Assembly (NCBI GenBank): GCA_017302435.1
Contig: JAFLDL010000011.1
Span: 22,780 to 86,779 of the forward strand
DNA from: Candidatus Accumulibacter necessarius
GTDB lineage: Bacteria > Pseudomonadota > Gammaproteobacteria > Burkholderiales > Rhodocyclaceae
Length of the DNA stretch: 64,000 bases
Direction: 5' to 3'
Under the pieces are notes generated by a model, which did not search any database, was not told where the DNA came from, and was given only the letters and a program-made list of their open reading frames with translations. Position 1 is the stretch's first letter; each line of letters starts with the position of its first letter. Below are positions 26,643-36,186 of this stretch, piece by piece. The position numbers and the translations under genes are program-made.

Positions 26643-27818
26643 TTATCCCCTTGCCGACAGAACGGCCTCCACCAGCCTGACCCAGTAAGCCACGCCAAGC
26701 GGCAGGATATCGTCGTTGAAGTCGTAATGTGGATTGTGCAGGGTGCAGCCGCCCGTCCCCGGGCCATTGCCCAGCCACACGTAGCAGCCCGGTTTCTCGC
26801 GCAGCATGTAGGCGAAGTCTTCCGCACCCATTGACGGCAGTTCATTCTGGCGCACCTTGTCAGGTCCCAGCAATTGGCTGGCGACGGACCGGCAGATTGC
26901 GGTTTCCGTCGCGCTGTTGACGGTTGCCGGATAGCGATGATCGAATCGCACCGAAATCTGTGCGCCGAAGGCGCTGGCGATGCCGCTACACAGTCGCTCA
27001 ACGGCGTGTTCGACCCGATCCTGGGTTTCGGCATTGAAGCTGCGGATGGTGCCCCGAAGAACGGCGTCGTCTGGGATGATGTTCCACGCTTCGCCGGCGT
27101 GGATTTGCGTCACGCTGACGACCGCGGATTCGCATGGGTGGATGTTGCGGGCAACGACGGTCTGCAGCGCCAGCACCAGCTGACTGGCTGCAACCAGTGT
27201 ATCGATACCCTGGTGCGGCATCGCCGCATGACAACCGTGCCCCCGGACTGCAATCTCGAAAGTGCAGGTACCGGCCATTACCGGCCCCGGCATCACCGCC
27301 ATTTCTCCGACCGGGATGCCCGGCCAGTTGTGCAGGCCAAACACCGCGTCCATCGGGAATTTCTCGAACAAGCCATCGGTGATCATCACCGCCGCACCTC
27401 CCTCGGACTCTTCGGCAGGCTGGAAGATGAAGTAAACAGTTCCGCCAAAGTCCAGCTCGTGCCGGTGCTCGGCCAGGTAGCGTGCGGCGCCGAGCAGGAT
27501 TGCGGTGTGCCCGTCGTGACCACAGGCATGCATGCGCCCCTCGTTTTTCGAACGGTGCGGAAAGTCGTTCTTTTCGTGCAAAGGCAGCGCATCCATGTCG
27601 GCACGAAGCCCGATGGCACGAGAACTGTCGCCTTTGCGCAGGATTCCGACGACGCCGGTCCTGGCCAGACCACGGTCAAGTTCGAGGCCGCATCTGGCGA
27701 GCTCGCGAGCCACCACTTCGGCGGTCCGCACCTCGCTGAACGCCAGTTCCGGGTGAGCGTGAATATCGTGCCGAATGGCTGCGAGTTCGGCGAGAAAGGG
27801 AATGGTCAGCGGTGTCAT
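26643..27818 (-). CDS. M20 family amidohydrolase (hippurate/N-acyl amino acid hydrolase)
   Basis: This 391-residue enzyme has M20 metallopeptidase motifs: IHAHPELAFSE, GLRADMDALPLHE, HACGHDGHTA (metal site, near residue 97), FQPAEESEGGA with the catalytic Glu pair, and a late SMGAEDFAYML. It removes acyl or aryl groups from amino acids, like hippurate hydrolase and IAA-amino acid hydrolase. The ATG at 27818 starts the conserved region; a longer frame to 27884 overlaps the divergent rapZ leader and is unlikely. No partner gene indicates its substrate. Confidence 0.88.
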   Translation of the reverse strand: MTPLTIPFLAELAAIRHDIHAHPELAFSEVRTAEVVARELARCGLELDRGLARTGVVGILRKGDSSRAIGLRADMDALPLHEKNDFPHRSKNEGRMHACGHDGHTAILLGAARYLAEHRHELDFGGTVYFIFQPAEESEGGAAVMITDGLFEKFPMDAVFGLHNWPGIPVGEMAVMPGPVMAGTCTFEIAVRGHGCHAAMPHQGIDTLVAASQLVLALQTVVARNIHPCESAVVSVTQIHAGEAWNIIPDDAVLRGTIRSFNAETQDRVEHAVERLCSGIASAFGAQISVRFDHRYPATVNSATETAICRSVASQLLGPDKVRQNELPSMGAEDFAYMLREKPGCYVWLGNGPGTGGCTLHNPHYDFNDDILPLGVAYWVRLVEAVLSARG

Positions 27819-27901
27819 GAGCCCTGCCTGATAACCTGGGATGTTCAGTTTATTCCAGAGTGGCTTGCTCGTGGCGCCGGGCATCCGTTATGCTTGGCGA
27901 T

Positions 27902-28783
27902 ATGCATCTCGTTCTCATCAGCGGCCTCTCCGGTTCCGGCAAATCGGTTGCCCTCAAAGTCCTTGAGGATGCCGATTACTATTGTGTCGACAACCTGCCT
28001 TCGCAGCTGTTGCAGCAGCTTGTCGGGCAACTGGAACTGCAGGGCTACGACAAGGTCGGGGTGGTGATCGACATTCGCGGTGGCGATAGTGTGGCGATGC
28101 TTCCGCTGCAGCTCGATGCCCTGCGTGCCAATGAACTTGATCTGCAGTTTCTGTTTCTCGACGCGCAGGACGCGACGCTGATCAACCGCTATTCGGAAAC
28201 GCGGCGCCGACATCCTCTGGCGAGCGACCGGCTGACCCTGACCGAGGCCATTGCCGAAGAACGGATTCGTCTCGGGGAACTGGCAGCACTTGGTCACCAC
28301 ATCGATACCAGTGGCGTCAAGGCCAGCGCATTGCGCGAGTGGGTTCGCCAGTTCGTGACCACAGACATCTCGTCGGACCCCTGTCGGGGGCTGACCCTGC
28401 TGTTCGAGTCGTTCGGCTTCAAGAACGGCATTCCGCTTGATGCCGACCTGGTTTTTGACGTTCGGTGTCTGCCCAATCCGCACTACGATCCAAACCTGCG
28501 CCCGCTGACCGGTCGTGACGCGCCGGTGATTGATTTCCTCGAGGCTGAACCCGAGGTGTTGCGAATGCGCGGTGACATTGCCAGCTTCCTTCGCGCCTGG
28601 TTACCCTCGTACGTCCAGGACAGCCGCAATTACCTGACGGTCGGTATCGGCTGCACGGGTGGCCAGCATCGCTCGGTTTATCTTGCTGAATGGCTGGGAA
28701 GGGAGTTTCACGGTTGCGCGCGCGTGCTCGTGCGTCATCGCGAGTTACGCTCCCCCGTCCCGGCGGTTGGCGGCACCCCGTGA
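27902..28783 (+). CDS. rapZ: RNase adapter protein RapZ
   Basis: This 293-residue protein begins MHLVLISGLSGSGKSVAL (Walker A at residues 8-15), then DADYYCVDNLP, FLDAQDATLINRYSETRRRHPL and the C-terminal VGIGCTGGQHRSVYLAEWL, all diagnostic of RapZ/YvcJ. In enterobacteria RapZ presents small RNAs to RNase E to control GlmS; other species may use it as a nucleotide- or metabolite-binding switch. The ATG at 27902 has only a weak ribosome site. The usual hprK or ptsN neighbours are not present here. Confidence 0.93.
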   Translation: MHLVLISGLSGSGKSVALKVLEDADYYCVDNLPSQLLQQLVGQLELQGYDKVGVVIDIRGGDSVAMLPLQLDALRANELDLQFLFLDAQDATLINRYSETRRRHPLASDRLTLTEAIAEERIRLGELAALGHHIDTSGVKASALREWVRQFVTTDISSDPCRGLTLLFESFGFKNGIPLDADLVFDVRCLPNPHYDPNLRPLTGRDAPVIDFLEAEPEVLRMRGDIASFLRAWLPSYVQDSRNYLTVGIGCTGGQHRSVYLAEWLGREFHGCARVLVRHRELRSPVPAVGGTP

Positions 28784-29157
28784 TCGCCTGGGTCGGGCTA
28801 TTGCGGCCCGGCGATTGGCTGGTCATGAGCCTCGGGCTGGTAGCCTGCGCGGCATCGTTTCCCCTTGCATGGCAGGCTGGCGTTGCCGAAAGGGCGGTCG
28901 TCAAGCGAGGCGGAGAGGTCTTTTCCGAGCTCGATTTGTCGCGGAATCGCCGCGTCGAAGTCCCGGGGCCGCTGGGAATCACCACGGTCGTCGTCGATAA
29001 GCGCCGCGTGCGCGTTGCTTCTGACCCCGGCCCCCGTCAATACTGCGTACGCCAGGGGTGGCTGGCCCGCCCCGGCGAAATTGCCATCTGTGCGCCGAAT
29101 CAGGTCAGTGTCGAGATAAAGGGAGGCCGGCCGACCTATGATTCGCTTTCCTACTGA
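28780..29157 (+). CDS. NusG domain II-containing membrane-anchored protein
   Basis: The start is the GTG at 28780, overlapping the rapZ stop as GTGA, which implies translational coupling. The 125-residue product has one N-terminal membrane helix (MSLGLVACAASFPLAW) and a small domain that fits the NusG-II family: VVKRGGEVFSELDLSRNR, GITTVVVDKRRVRV, CVRQGWLARPGEIAICAPN and VSVEIKGG. The longer frame from 28690 runs over rapZ and is unlikely. Function unknown; related proteins are annotated only by domain. Confidence 0.75.
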   Translation: MIAWVGLLRPGDWLVMSLGLVACAASFPLAWQAGVAERAVVKRGGEVFSELDLSRNRRVEVPGPLGITTVVVDKRRVRVASDPGPRQYCVRQGWLARPGEIAICAPNQVSVEIKGGRPTYDSLSY

Positions 29158-29161
29158 ACGC

Positions 29162-29191
29162 TGGCCAGGATTCGCCAAGCCGGTTTATAAT
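29162..29191 (+). promoter_or_regulatory. Sigma-70 promoter of ahcY
   Basis: A perfect -10 TATAAT lies at 29186-29191, with TGGCCA (29162-29167) at an 18-bp spacing as a four-of-six -35. Transcription would start about 29198, just before the SAH riboswitch. Confidence 0.7.
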
Positions 29192-29202
29192 CGGAGTTCA
29201 AT

Positions 29203-29266
29203 CCGAGGAGCGCTGCAAGGCTGTCGTGCGACAGTTTCAGGCTCGGATTTCTGAAACGGCGCTCAT
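29203..29266 (+). promoter_or_regulatory. S-adenosylhomocysteine (SAH) riboswitch
   Basis: CCGAGGAGCGCTGC (29203-29216), a variable stem (CTGTCG/CGACAG), CAGGCTCGG, and ACGGCGCTCA near the end match the SAH riboswitch consensus. GAGCGC pairs with GCGCTC as the pseudoknot and CCGAG with CTCGG as the main stem. It lies 115 bp upstream of ahcY, the known target; SAH binding turns expression on. Confidence 0.9.
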
Positions 29267-29380
29267 CCAACCACAACCCGTGCCGGGTGTGGGAAGATGG
29301 GTGGGGCGCAGGCCTGAATTCTTCAGCCATGGTGCTTCATAGCTACCCTCTCCCGGTCACAGTTCTCAAGGAGCCTTACT

Positions 29381-30793
29381 GTGTCGGATGCTTTTAGCCA
29401 AACCCAAGACTACGTGATTGCGGACCTCGGACTCGCCGACTGGGGCCGCAAGGAAATGCGCATTGCAGAAACTGAAATGCCGGGCCTGATGGCGATTCGC
29501 GAGGAGTTTGCCGCCGCCAGGCCGCTCAAGGGCGCGCGTATCACCGGCTCACTGCACATGACGATCCAGACTGCGGTGCTGATCGAAACCCTGACCGCCC
29601 TTGGCGCCGATGTTCGCTGGGCCTCATGCAACATCTTTTCGACCCAGGATCACGCGGCTGCAGCCGTTGCCGCTGCTGGCGTCGCGGTCTTCGCCGTCAA
29701 GGGCGAGTCGCTGGCCGACTACTGGGACTACACGCACCGCATTTTCGAATGGCCGGATGGGGGTTACAGCAACATGATCCTCGACGATGGTGGCGACGCG
29801 ACCCTCCTCCTGCACCTCGGTGCCCGGGCCGAAAGCGACCTTTCGGTGCTGGCAAGCCCGGCTTCGGAGGAAGAAACCATCCTTTTCGCGGCGATCAGGG
29901 CCAGGCTGGCCATTGATCCGACCTGGTACTCGCTGCGTCTGGCGGCCGTCAAGGGGGTGACCGAGGAAACCACTACCGGCGTTCATCGTCTTTACCAGAT
30001 GCACGCCAAGGGTGAGCTCAGGTTCCCGGCGATCAACGTTAACGATTCGGTGACCAAGTCCAAGTTCGACAACCTGTACGGCTGTCGTGAGTCGCTGGTC
30101 GACGGCGTCAAGCGCGCCACTGACGTGATGATCGCCGGCAAGGTTGCCTTGATTGCCGGTTACGGCGACGTTGGCAAGGGATCGGCGCAGGCCATGCGTG
30201 CCCTGTCGGCACAGGTGTGGGTCACCGAAATCGACCCGATCTGTGCCCTGCAGGCAGCCATGGAAGGCTACCGCGTGGTCACCATGGACTACGCTGCCGA
30301 CAAGGCGGACATTTTCGTCACCTGTACGGGCAACTACCATGTCATCACCCATGAGCATATGCGGAAGATGAAGGATCAGGCGATTGTCTGCAACATCGGG
30401 CACTTCGACAATGAGATCGACGTCGCCTCGGTGGAGGTCTACCCGTGGGAAGAGATCAAGCCGCAGGTCGATCATGTGATCTTCCCCGACGGCAAGCGGA
30501 TCATCCTGCTGGCCAAGGGTCGCCTGGTCAACCTCGGTTGCGGCACCGGCCATCCGTCCTACGTCATGAGTTCCTCATTTGCCAATCAGACGATTGCCCA
30601 GATCGAACTCTTCACGCGCAATGCCGACTACCCGATCGGCGTCTATACGCTGCCCAAGCACCTCGACGAAAAGGTGGCTCGCCTGCAACTCAAGAAGCTC
30701 AATGCGCAACTCTCCGAGCTGACCGAGCAGCAGGCGGCCTACATCGGTGTCGCCAAGGAGGGGCCCTACAAGTCCGACCACTATCGTTACTAG
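29381..30793 (+). CDS. ahcY: Adenosylhomocysteinase (S-adenosylhomocysteine hydrolase)
   Basis: This 470-residue enzyme splits S-adenosylhomocysteine into adenosine and homocysteine using bound NAD. Visible motifs are [16 protein letters not shown], the substrate region [18 protein letters not shown], the NAD site [18 protein letters not shown] near residue 257, and the C-terminal [10 protein letters not shown] that reaches the next subunit. The length is usual for bacteria. The leader carries an SAH riboswitch. A membrane protein gene and metF follow, giving a methyl-cycle operon. Confidence 0.97.
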   Translation: MSDAFSQTQDYVIADLGLADWGRKEMRIAETEMPGLMAIREEFAAARPLKGARITGSLHMTIQTAVLIETLTALGADVRWASCNIFSTQDHAAAAVAAAGVAVFAVKGESLADYWDYTHRIFEWPDGGYSNMILDDGGDATLLLHLGARAESDLSVLASPASEEETILFAAIRARLAIDPTWYSLRLAAVKGVTEETTTGVHRLYQMHAKGELRFPAINVNDSVTKSKFDNLYGCRESLVDGVKRATDVMIAGKVALIAGYGDVGKGSAQAMRALSAQVWVTEIDPICALQAAMEGYRVVTMDYAADKADIFVTCTGNYHVITHEHMRKMKDQAIVCNIGHFDNEIDVASVEVYPWEEIKPQVDHVIFPDGKRIILLAKGRLVNLGCGTGHPSYVMSSSFANQTIAQIELFTRNADYPIGVYTLPKHLDEKVARLQLKKLNAQLSELTEQQAAYIGVAKEGPYKSDHYRY

Positions 30794-30829
30794 GCCGTTC
30801 ACCAATCTGCATTCCAAACCGGGGCCGCG

Positions 30830-31183
30830 ATGCGACTGATCCTGATCTGGCTGCTCAACGCATGCGCGCTGCTTGCCGTCGCTTACCTGATGCCATCAAT
30901 CAAGGTGGCATCGTTCGGGTCGGCGCTGATCGCAGCGCTGCTGCTCGGGCTGGTGAACACTGCCTTGCGGCCCCTGTTGGTTCTGTTGACGCTGCCGGTG
31001 ACGCTGCTGACGCTGGGGCTCTTCCTGTTCGTTCTCAACGGCCTGATGTTCTGGCTCGCTGGTTCGATGCTCGATGGCTTCGTCGTCGGGGGCTTCTGGT
31101 CTGGCGTCTTTGGCGCCATCCTTTACAGCATTTTCTCGTCCATCCTGTCTTCGGCCCTGCCCGTCGAGGGCAGGTCGAACTAG
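30830..31183 (+). CDS. Phage-holin-like four-helix membrane protein (YvlD type)
   Basis: This 117-residue protein is almost wholly membrane-spanning, with four hydrophobic helices and conserved phrases ALLLGLVNTALRPLLVLLTL and LPVTLLTLGLFLFVLNGLMF. These place it in the holin superfamily IV/mlr4354-like family; despite the name, most members are chromosomal proteins of unknown function. It lies between ahcY and metF, a frequent arrangement in betaproteobacteria. No link to methyl metabolism is established. Confidence 0.85.
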   Translation: MRLILIWLLNACALLAVAYLMPSIKVASFGSALIAALLLGLVNTALRPLLVLLTLPVTLLTLGLFLFVLNGLMFWLAGSMLDGFVVGGFWSGVFGAILYSIFSSILSSALPVEGRSN

Positions 31184-31205
31184 CCGGCACGGAAACGGTA
31201 ATTTC

Positions 31206-32045
31206 ATGACACGGAACCCCCGTACCTTCAGCCTTGAGCTCTTTCCTCCGCAAACGCCCGAGGGGGCAGAAAAACTGCGGGCGGCGCGCGCACGGATGGC
31301 GCTGCTGAAACCCAGCTTCTTCTCCGTCACCTTTGGTGCCGGAGGTTCCACGCGTGACCGTACACTCGATACCGTGCTCGAGATCCAGGGCGAAGGTTAC
31401 GAAGCCGCACCGCACCTGTCGTGTATCGGGTCAACCCGGGAGAGCATTCGCGGCATCCTCGAACAGTATCGTTCGCATGGCATTCGGCACCTGGTTGCGC
31501 TGCGCGGCGACCTGCCGTCGGGGATGGCCCGGCCGGGCACCTTTCGCTACGCCAATGAACTCGTCGAATTCATCCGTGCCGAAACGGGTGCCTGGTTCCA
31601 TATCGAGGTCGCGGCTTACCCGGAGTATCACCCGCAGGCGAAGAGCCCGATGGACGACCTCCTGGCATTCAAGCGCAAGCTTGAAGCCGGTGCCGATTCG
31701 GCGATCACGCAGTATTTCTACAATTTTGACGCGTACGCCCACTTCATCGACGAGTGCCAAGCGGTCGGCATCACGGTGCCGATCGTTCCCGGCATCATGC
31801 CGATTGCCAGTTTCAGCAGCCTGGCGCGTTTTTCCGACAACTGCGGCGCGGAAATACCTCGCTGGATCAGAAAGCGGCTTGAAAGCTACGGCGACGACAG
31901 TGCATCGATTCGTGCCTTTGGCCTTGACGTGGTCACTCATCTTTGCGAAAAGCTGCTCGCCAGCGGCGCACCTGGCCTGCACTTCTACACGCTCAATCAG
32001 GTGGCACTGACGACGGCTCTCTGGCAGCGTCTCGGAATTGGATGA
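31206..32045 (+). CDS. metF: Methylenetetrahydrofolate reductase
   Basis: This 279-residue flavoprotein reduces methylene-THF to methyl-THF for methionine synthesis. Motifs are [13 protein letters not shown] at the N-terminus (with the catalytic Glu), [26 protein letters not shown] near 100, [12 protein letters not shown], and [14 protein letters not shown]. The ATG at 31206 starts the conserved part; the longer frame overlaps the membrane protein gene. Its stop overlaps the J-domain gene (ATGA). It belongs to the riboswitch-led operon. Confidence 0.95.
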   Translation: MTRNPRTFSLELFPPQTPEGAEKLRAARARMALLKPSFFSVTFGAGGSTRDRTLDTVLEIQGEGYEAAPHLSCIGSTRESIRGILEQYRSHGIRHLVALRGDLPSGMARPGTFRYANELVEFIRAETGAWFHIEVAAYPEYHPQAKSPMDDLLAFKRKLEAGADSAITQYFYNFDAYAHFIDECQAVGITVPIVPGIMPIASFSSLARFSDNCGAEIPRWIRKRLESYGDDSASIRAFGLDVVTHLCEKLLASGAPGLHFYTLNQVALTTALWQRLGIG

Positions 32046-32320
32046 AGGACTACTACGCGATACTGGGCATCGCCAGCGATGCTGCAAGCGAAGCAGTGCG
32101 GACGGCTTATCGCAAGAAGGCCTTGCAGTTCCACCCTGACCGGAACAGCGCCCCTGAGGCAACCGACAGATTTCGCGACATTCAGGAAGCCTACGAGACG
32201 CTTTCGGACGCTGGCCGTCGCCACGTTTACGACGAGAACCGGCGCCGCAACCTGCTCGACAAGCCACTGGAAACGGCGCGCGAGATCTGGAAACACTACC
32301 TTGAAGGAGTATTGCCATGA
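32042..32320 (+). CDS. J-domain (DnaJ-like) small protein
   Basis: This 92-residue protein is essentially one J domain: [24 protein letters not shown] with the HPD motif that activates DnaK, then [22 protein letters not shown]. The Gly/Phe-rich, zinc-finger and substrate domains of DnaJ are absent; instead a short helix ends at [10 protein letters not shown]. Start and stop overlap their neighbours as ATGA, so it is coupled to metF and to the next gene. It may deliver DnaK to a specific client, perhaps one of the next proteins. Confidence 0.88.
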   Translation: MKDYYAILGIASDAASEAVRTAYRKKALQFHPDRNSAPEATDRFRDIQEAYETLSDAGRRHVYDENRRRNLLDKPLETAREIWKHYLEGVLP

Positions 32321-32880
32321 GCCTTTCGCCATTCTTTGAAGAGCTCAAGTCGGCCTATGACGCCGAGCTGGATGATCTGATGACTGATTCGGCGGGGCAT
32401 GATGTGCTGGCCAAACGGCTGCAGGCAAAGCGAGGCCAGGTTTCGCAACTCCTGCCAATGATCGAGTGCAACCCGGAAATGGTTGCTGTTGCCTTCCATG
32501 GCGGCATGCGTTTCGGCAGCCGGGAGGTGATGCGCGACCTTACGGCGCAGGATCCGGACGATCTTCCGCATTGGGCGACGCTGCTCTCGTCGGTCTCGCT
32601 GGAACCCTGGGCGGAGGAACTGGCCGAGGTGGTGCTCAAGGACCCGAATGGCGACCAGTTTCTCGTGGTGACCGCCTGCCTGGAGTACCTGCGCGGCAGA
32701 TCGGCGATGTACGCTGAGTCGGCCGACGCCCCGCCGGCCGGCGACCGTGACGATGGCAACGGCGAGGACTTCGGCATCGACACCGAGATCGACCTCGACG
32801 TCGACCTCGAAGAGGCGGGTGCCGACTGGCTTTCCGAACAAGGCTTTGATCGGAAAGATCGATTTTCCGGGGACTATTGA
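32317..32880 (+). CDS. Protein of unknown function, acidic, coupled to the J-domain gene
   Basis: I do not recognise this 187-residue protein. It is soluble and mostly helical ([36 protein letters not shown]), with a central stretch [17 protein letters not shown] and a very acidic tail ([19 protein letters not shown]). There is no signal peptide or membrane helix. The start overlaps the J-domain stop (ATGA), and its own stop overlaps the next ATG, so it is made together with them. A role as a client or adaptor of the J-domain protein is only a guess. Confidence 0.75.
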   Translation: MSLSPFFEELKSAYDAELDDLMTDSAGHDVLAKRLQAKRGQVSQLLPMIECNPEMVAVAFHGGMRFGSREVMRDLTAQDPDDLPHWATLLSSVSLEPWAEELAEVVLKDPNGDQFLVVTACLEYLRGRSAMYAESADAPPAGDRDDGNGEDFGIDTEIDLDVDLEEAGADWLSEQGFDRKDRFSGDY

Positions 32881-33605
32881 TGAACCACCCGGTGCTCCTG
32901 AAAGCCGAAAAACTGATCCGCGTTGGCGATATCGTTGGTGCCGAGGCGGCGCTGGTCTCGCTGGTCGAAAGCGAAGGGGACGATGCCCTGGTGGTGGCTC
33001 TTGACGACTTTCCAGCCAAGGATCTGCTGGCAGTTCTTCGCGACTTCGATTCGTCGCGCGAATCCGTCGTGAACCTGCTGGTGTCGCCCGAGAAATTTGC
33101 CCGGGCGATCGTGCTTGAACAGCGCTATGGCGACCGGAGTCACGAGCGCTTGCACGGCATGATCAATTCGGTCGTTTTCCGGGCAGGCGGCGACCCCGGT
33201 GAGTTCCTTGAGGCGATTGGCGAGATCGAAGGTGGCAGTGAGACCTTGGCCGATTACTTTTGCGAGCGTGCCGAAGCCATCGAGCATTTTTTCAGGACCG
33301 CCACCTTCGATTTTTTTGCCGACGCCGACGAAGGGACCGACGAACTGAGCGACGAGGAACGCCTGGACTTGCTGTCCGACTCAGACGCCAATCGTCCTTT
33401 CCTGAATCACAGCGAAGTCAACGATCATGACTGGATGGAGCTGGCGTGGACGCTTCGCTATCAACATCCCGAGATCTTTCGCGAGGTGCTGCTGATTCTG
33501 CGCGCGCGTGCCAGGGCGGAGGAAGGGCAAGCGGCTGGCGTTGAGCAGCCGAGTTCCGCCGAGCAGCGACCGCCGGCCGGGCAGGAAGAGGAGTCCGCGC
33601 TGTAG
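32880..33605 (+). CDS. Protein of unknown function in the J-domain cluster
   Basis: I do not recognise this 241-residue protein. It opens [22 protein letters not shown], is acidic and predicted helical (CERAEAIEHFFRTATFDFFAD; DEGTDELSDEERLDLLSDSD), and ends in a Glu/Gln/Pro-rich tail. NDHDWMELAWTLRYQHPE resembles a helical repeat. No signal peptide. The ATG at 32880 overlaps the preceding stop; a TTG at 32877 is also in frame. It is 70 bp before the next gene of the cluster. Confidence 0.72.
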   Translation: MNHPVLLKAEKLIRVGDIVGAEAALVSLVESEGDDALVVALDDFPAKDLLAVLRDFDSSRESVVNLLVSPEKFARAIVLEQRYGDRSHERLHGMINSVVFRAGGDPGEFLEAIGEIEGGSETLADYFCERAEAIEHFFRTATFDFFADADEGTDELSDEERLDLLSDSDANRPFLNHSEVNDHDWMELAWTLRYQHPEIFREVLLILRARARAEEGQAAGVEQPSSAEQRPPAGQEEESAL

Positions 33606-33675
33606 TCGCGGGCACCGGTCGACTGCAGCCAGAGCAAACCAGCAAGAGCTAACCGAAAAAGACGTCTCACGCCCC

Positions 33676-34875
33676 ATGCAGCCTGACCGCCACCAGATTG
33701 CCATTTTCGACGACCGGCCTTTCTTTGAACGGGCGTTCGTCTACGGGGTGCAAAGCGGGATCATCGATCAGGAGAAAATCAGCAGCATCCGGAACGACGC
33801 GCCGAAGGGGATGGTGCAGATCGCCGAGTATTTCGGTACTCAGTATCTGCGACCGAATATCGAGGAAGCACGCCTGCGGCTCGTCAATCTTGTCAGCCTG
33901 TTTCTCGAAGACAGCAGTGGCGGTGATCTCGACAAAGCGGCGCGGTCGCTGCGTGACAACACTTTTCTTTCGCATTCGCGCGGCGGATCGGAAATGCTCA
34001 AGAGTCTTTGGTCGATGCCCGAGGACGGCTCCTATGGCATCCTCGTCAGGCAGTCCCAGAAGGAGTTCCTGGCCGACTGGTCATTAAGGAGCCTGGCCGA
34101 TTACCGCCAGGCACTTGCCCTGCGTGAGGGCCATCAAGTGGCGATTTCGACCGCTCTCTGGTTTGCCGAGAAGCTCGACATGCCGGCGTCCGGCATCTCG
34201 ACCGTGTCCGTCGAGTCGATCATCCGCACGGCCATGCTTGTCTATCTGAGCGGGATTACCCCCGTTTCAATCCCCAATAGCGCAGGACTGATCGGCATAC
34301 TTGATGCGATCAGGCAGAAGGGCCTGCCGGCAAAGGGCAGAAAGCAGCTCAAGGAGACCTTCAGGGCCTTGCCGGCGGCTTGGCTGGCGGTCACCAGACG
34401 GGAGCTGAAGAAGGTCGAAACAGAGGATCTACCGAGGATTCTCGACGCTTCCGTGCCGATGAACCGGCTGATTCAGGAACTCGAGCCCTTGTATTTTCTT
34501 CGCGACTTCGGTCCGGAAGACGCGAGTCTTTTCGATGCCGCGGTTTCCGAGGATTGGCGAAGGTTAACCGGTGGCAAGACCGACGACAGCTCGCTACTGA
34601 CGATCTTCGTCTGCCTCGCTGCCGACCTGCCGCCCAGGCCGGCGCTCAGCAAAGCGGCGGCACGCGCCTTGATCCGCAAGGCGCGTCTCGATGGCTTCAA
34701 GCGCCTGCCGGTGCTCGGCTTCATCCGCGCCTACGCGCCCTACGAGATGCAGGACGACCTGGAAGCGCTATGGACGGAGTTCTTCCCGGAGGCGCAGGGG
34801 ATTCTGCTCGCCGCCGCCGACACCACGCTCGGCGATGCGGTCGACTTCCTGAAGGAGAACTGCATCGTCGTCTAG
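33676..34875 (+). CDS. Protein of unknown function in the J-domain cluster, 399 residues
   Basis: I do not recognise this protein. From the ATG at 33676 it reads MQPDRHQIAIFDDRPFFERA and is almost entirely alpha-helical, with no signal or membrane segment. Other stretches are GMVQIAEYFGTQYLRPNIEE, RGGSEMLKSLWSMPEDGSYG and KRLPVLGFIRAYAPYEMQDD. The longer frame from 33508 overlaps the previous gene in a basic, low-complexity stretch and is unlikely. It is the last gene of the cluster and is convergent with the DUF1615 lipoprotein gene. Confidence 0.75.
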   Translation: MQPDRHQIAIFDDRPFFERAFVYGVQSGIIDQEKISSIRNDAPKGMVQIAEYFGTQYLRPNIEEARLRLVNLVSLFLEDSSGGDLDKAARSLRDNTFLSHSRGGSEMLKSLWSMPEDGSYGILVRQSQKEFLADWSLRSLADYRQALALREGHQVAISTALWFAEKLDMPASGISTVSVESIIRTAMLVYLSGITPVSIPNSAGLIGILDAIRQKGLPAKGRKQLKETFRALPAAWLAVTRRELKKVETEDLPRILDASVPMNRLIQELEPLYFLRDFGPEDASLFDAAVSEDWRRLTGGKTDDSSLLTIFVCLAADLPPRPALSKAAARALIRKARLDGFKRLPVLGFIRAYAPYEMQDDLEALWTEFFPEAQGILLAAADTTLGDAVDFLKENCIVV

Positions 34876-34891
34876 GTTCTGGGGCGACCCA

Positions 34892-34911
34892 GGGATGCCT
34901 TACGGCATCCC
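34892..34911. terminator. Hairpin between the convergent genes
   Basis: GGGATGCC (34892-34899) and GGCATCCC (34904-34911) form a perfect 8-bp stem with a 4-base loop. It includes the stop codon of the minus-strand DUF1615 gene and lies 17 bp after the plus-strand stop. No T-run follows on either strand, so it may block or slow transcription rather than be a full intrinsic terminator. Confidence 0.4.
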
Positions 34912-36186
34912 GCCCGCTGGTGCCTCGTTCAAGCCCCAGGCCCCGGGCCCCTTCTCTGACAGGCAGTCGAGGTAGCGGCCGTTTACCCGCCGGGCAAACC
35001 ATTCAGTGGTCAGTTGGCGCGAGATCTTGGGGCTCTTGAGGTGGATCCTGGGCAGCAGTTCGCGCGGCCGGCGCTCTCCGCCGGCCGCATCGGCGAGGGC
35101 ATGGAGGCGCTGGTAAAGGGGCGTCGTTTCAAAGGCGAATGACTTCTCCTGTTTGAGGTCGCGCAGGATCTCCGTCGTGGACAGGTTCAAGCGCGGTTGC
35201 AGCACCAGAATCGCCTGCTGGGTGTCGCTGGCTTCGGCCACTGGCAGACCGTTGCGGTAGCGTAGCAGGTCGCCATCAAGCGATAGCTTCTGGCCGGCAA
35301 GGCGGCTGACGGCGTCCTGGAAGGCAGCGTTGCGACTGCTGTAGCGGCCGGCGTTGAAATCGGCGAAGCGGTAAATCATCTGGCTATAGCTGGCCGGGTA
35401 GTCGAGCAGGGAGGCGATGCCGAAGTAAAGGCCACCGCGCCGCGTGAACACCTCGTGGCGCACGCTGTCGCGGCGCGGGTAGGGATAAGGCTTGTTGCGC
35501 ACCTGTTCCTCGGCGAAGTCGATGCTGACCTGCATTGGCCCACCGGTGCGAATCGGGTTGTACCCGCCAAAGAGGGTCTTGCCGCCGGGAAATTCCGAGA
35601 TCATCTCATCGTAGAGCGCGTTCATCTGCTTTTCCGTACGCAGCGCGTCGATGCGTACCTGGTAGCTGCGCCCGTCCGGCGAGGCCTTCCGCAAGGCTAG
35701 GTCGAGAACAGCCTTCGGAATGCCGTACCTGCCTCGCCGCTGGTCGATTTCCTGCCAGACGATGCGCGACAGTCCAGGTACCACGGGGTCTGCCTGGAAG
35801 CTCGATTCCTGCGCGATGACCGCGATCACCGCACAGAGGTTTTCCGGTGACGCCGGAAGCTGGAGGGCGGCGATGGCGGCAGAGATATCCGCCGCCCAGC
35901 CGCTGCGGTCGGCAATGCTCGTCGGCAGCAAGCGACTGACCATCGCCCGCCCGTCGCGCTCGCTTGGGTGAGGCAGCGGCACGGGCGAGGGTCTGGGCGG
36001 CGCAGGCGGCGGGATGACGCTTGCCGCGGGTAGCAGAGGCTGCGGCGGTTTGGCTCCCGACGCCTGCGGCAGTGTCGGTGGCGATGCCGGTGGCAGCGAG
36101 GGCGACGGCCGCGATTCGTAGCTGCCATCGGTGGCACAGCCGGCGATGGCAGCGGCAAGCAGGACGAGTTGGCGTGTGGAGGGCAT
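34900..36186 (-). CDS. DUF1615 family lipoprotein
   Basis: This 428-residue protein has a lipoprotein signal (MPSTRQLVLLAAAIAGC, lipobox IAGC), about 70 residues rich in Pro, and a globular domain matching DUF1615: IAVIAQESSFQADPVVPGL, GYNPIRTGGPMQVSIDFAEE and LLDYPASYSQMIYRFADFNA. The segment QESSFQADP resembles the catalytic Glu region of lytic transglycosylases, so peptidoglycan cleavage is possible but not established. The ATG at 36186 begins the signal; the longer frame to 36291 is not supported. Confidence 0.85.
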   Translation of the reverse strand: MPSTRQLVLLAAAIAGCATDGSYESRPSPSLPPASPPTLPQASGAKPPQPLLPAASVIPPPAPPRPSPVPLPHPSERDGRAMVSRLLPTSIADRSGWAADISAAIAALQLPASPENLCAVIAVIAQESSFQADPVVPGLSRIVWQEIDQRRGRYGIPKAVLDLALRKASPDGRSYQVRIDALRTEKQMNALYDEMISEFPGGKTLFGGYNPIRTGGPMQVSIDFAEEQVRNKPYPYPRRDSVRHEVFTRRGGLYFGIASLLDYPASYSQMIYRFADFNAGRYSSRNAAFQDAVSRLAGQKLSLDGDLLRYRNGLPVAEASDTQQAILVLQPRLNLSTTEILRDLKQEKSFAFETTPLYQRLHALADAAGGERRPRELLPRIHLKSPKISRQLTTEWFARRVNGRYLDCLSEKGPGAWGLNEAPAGGMP

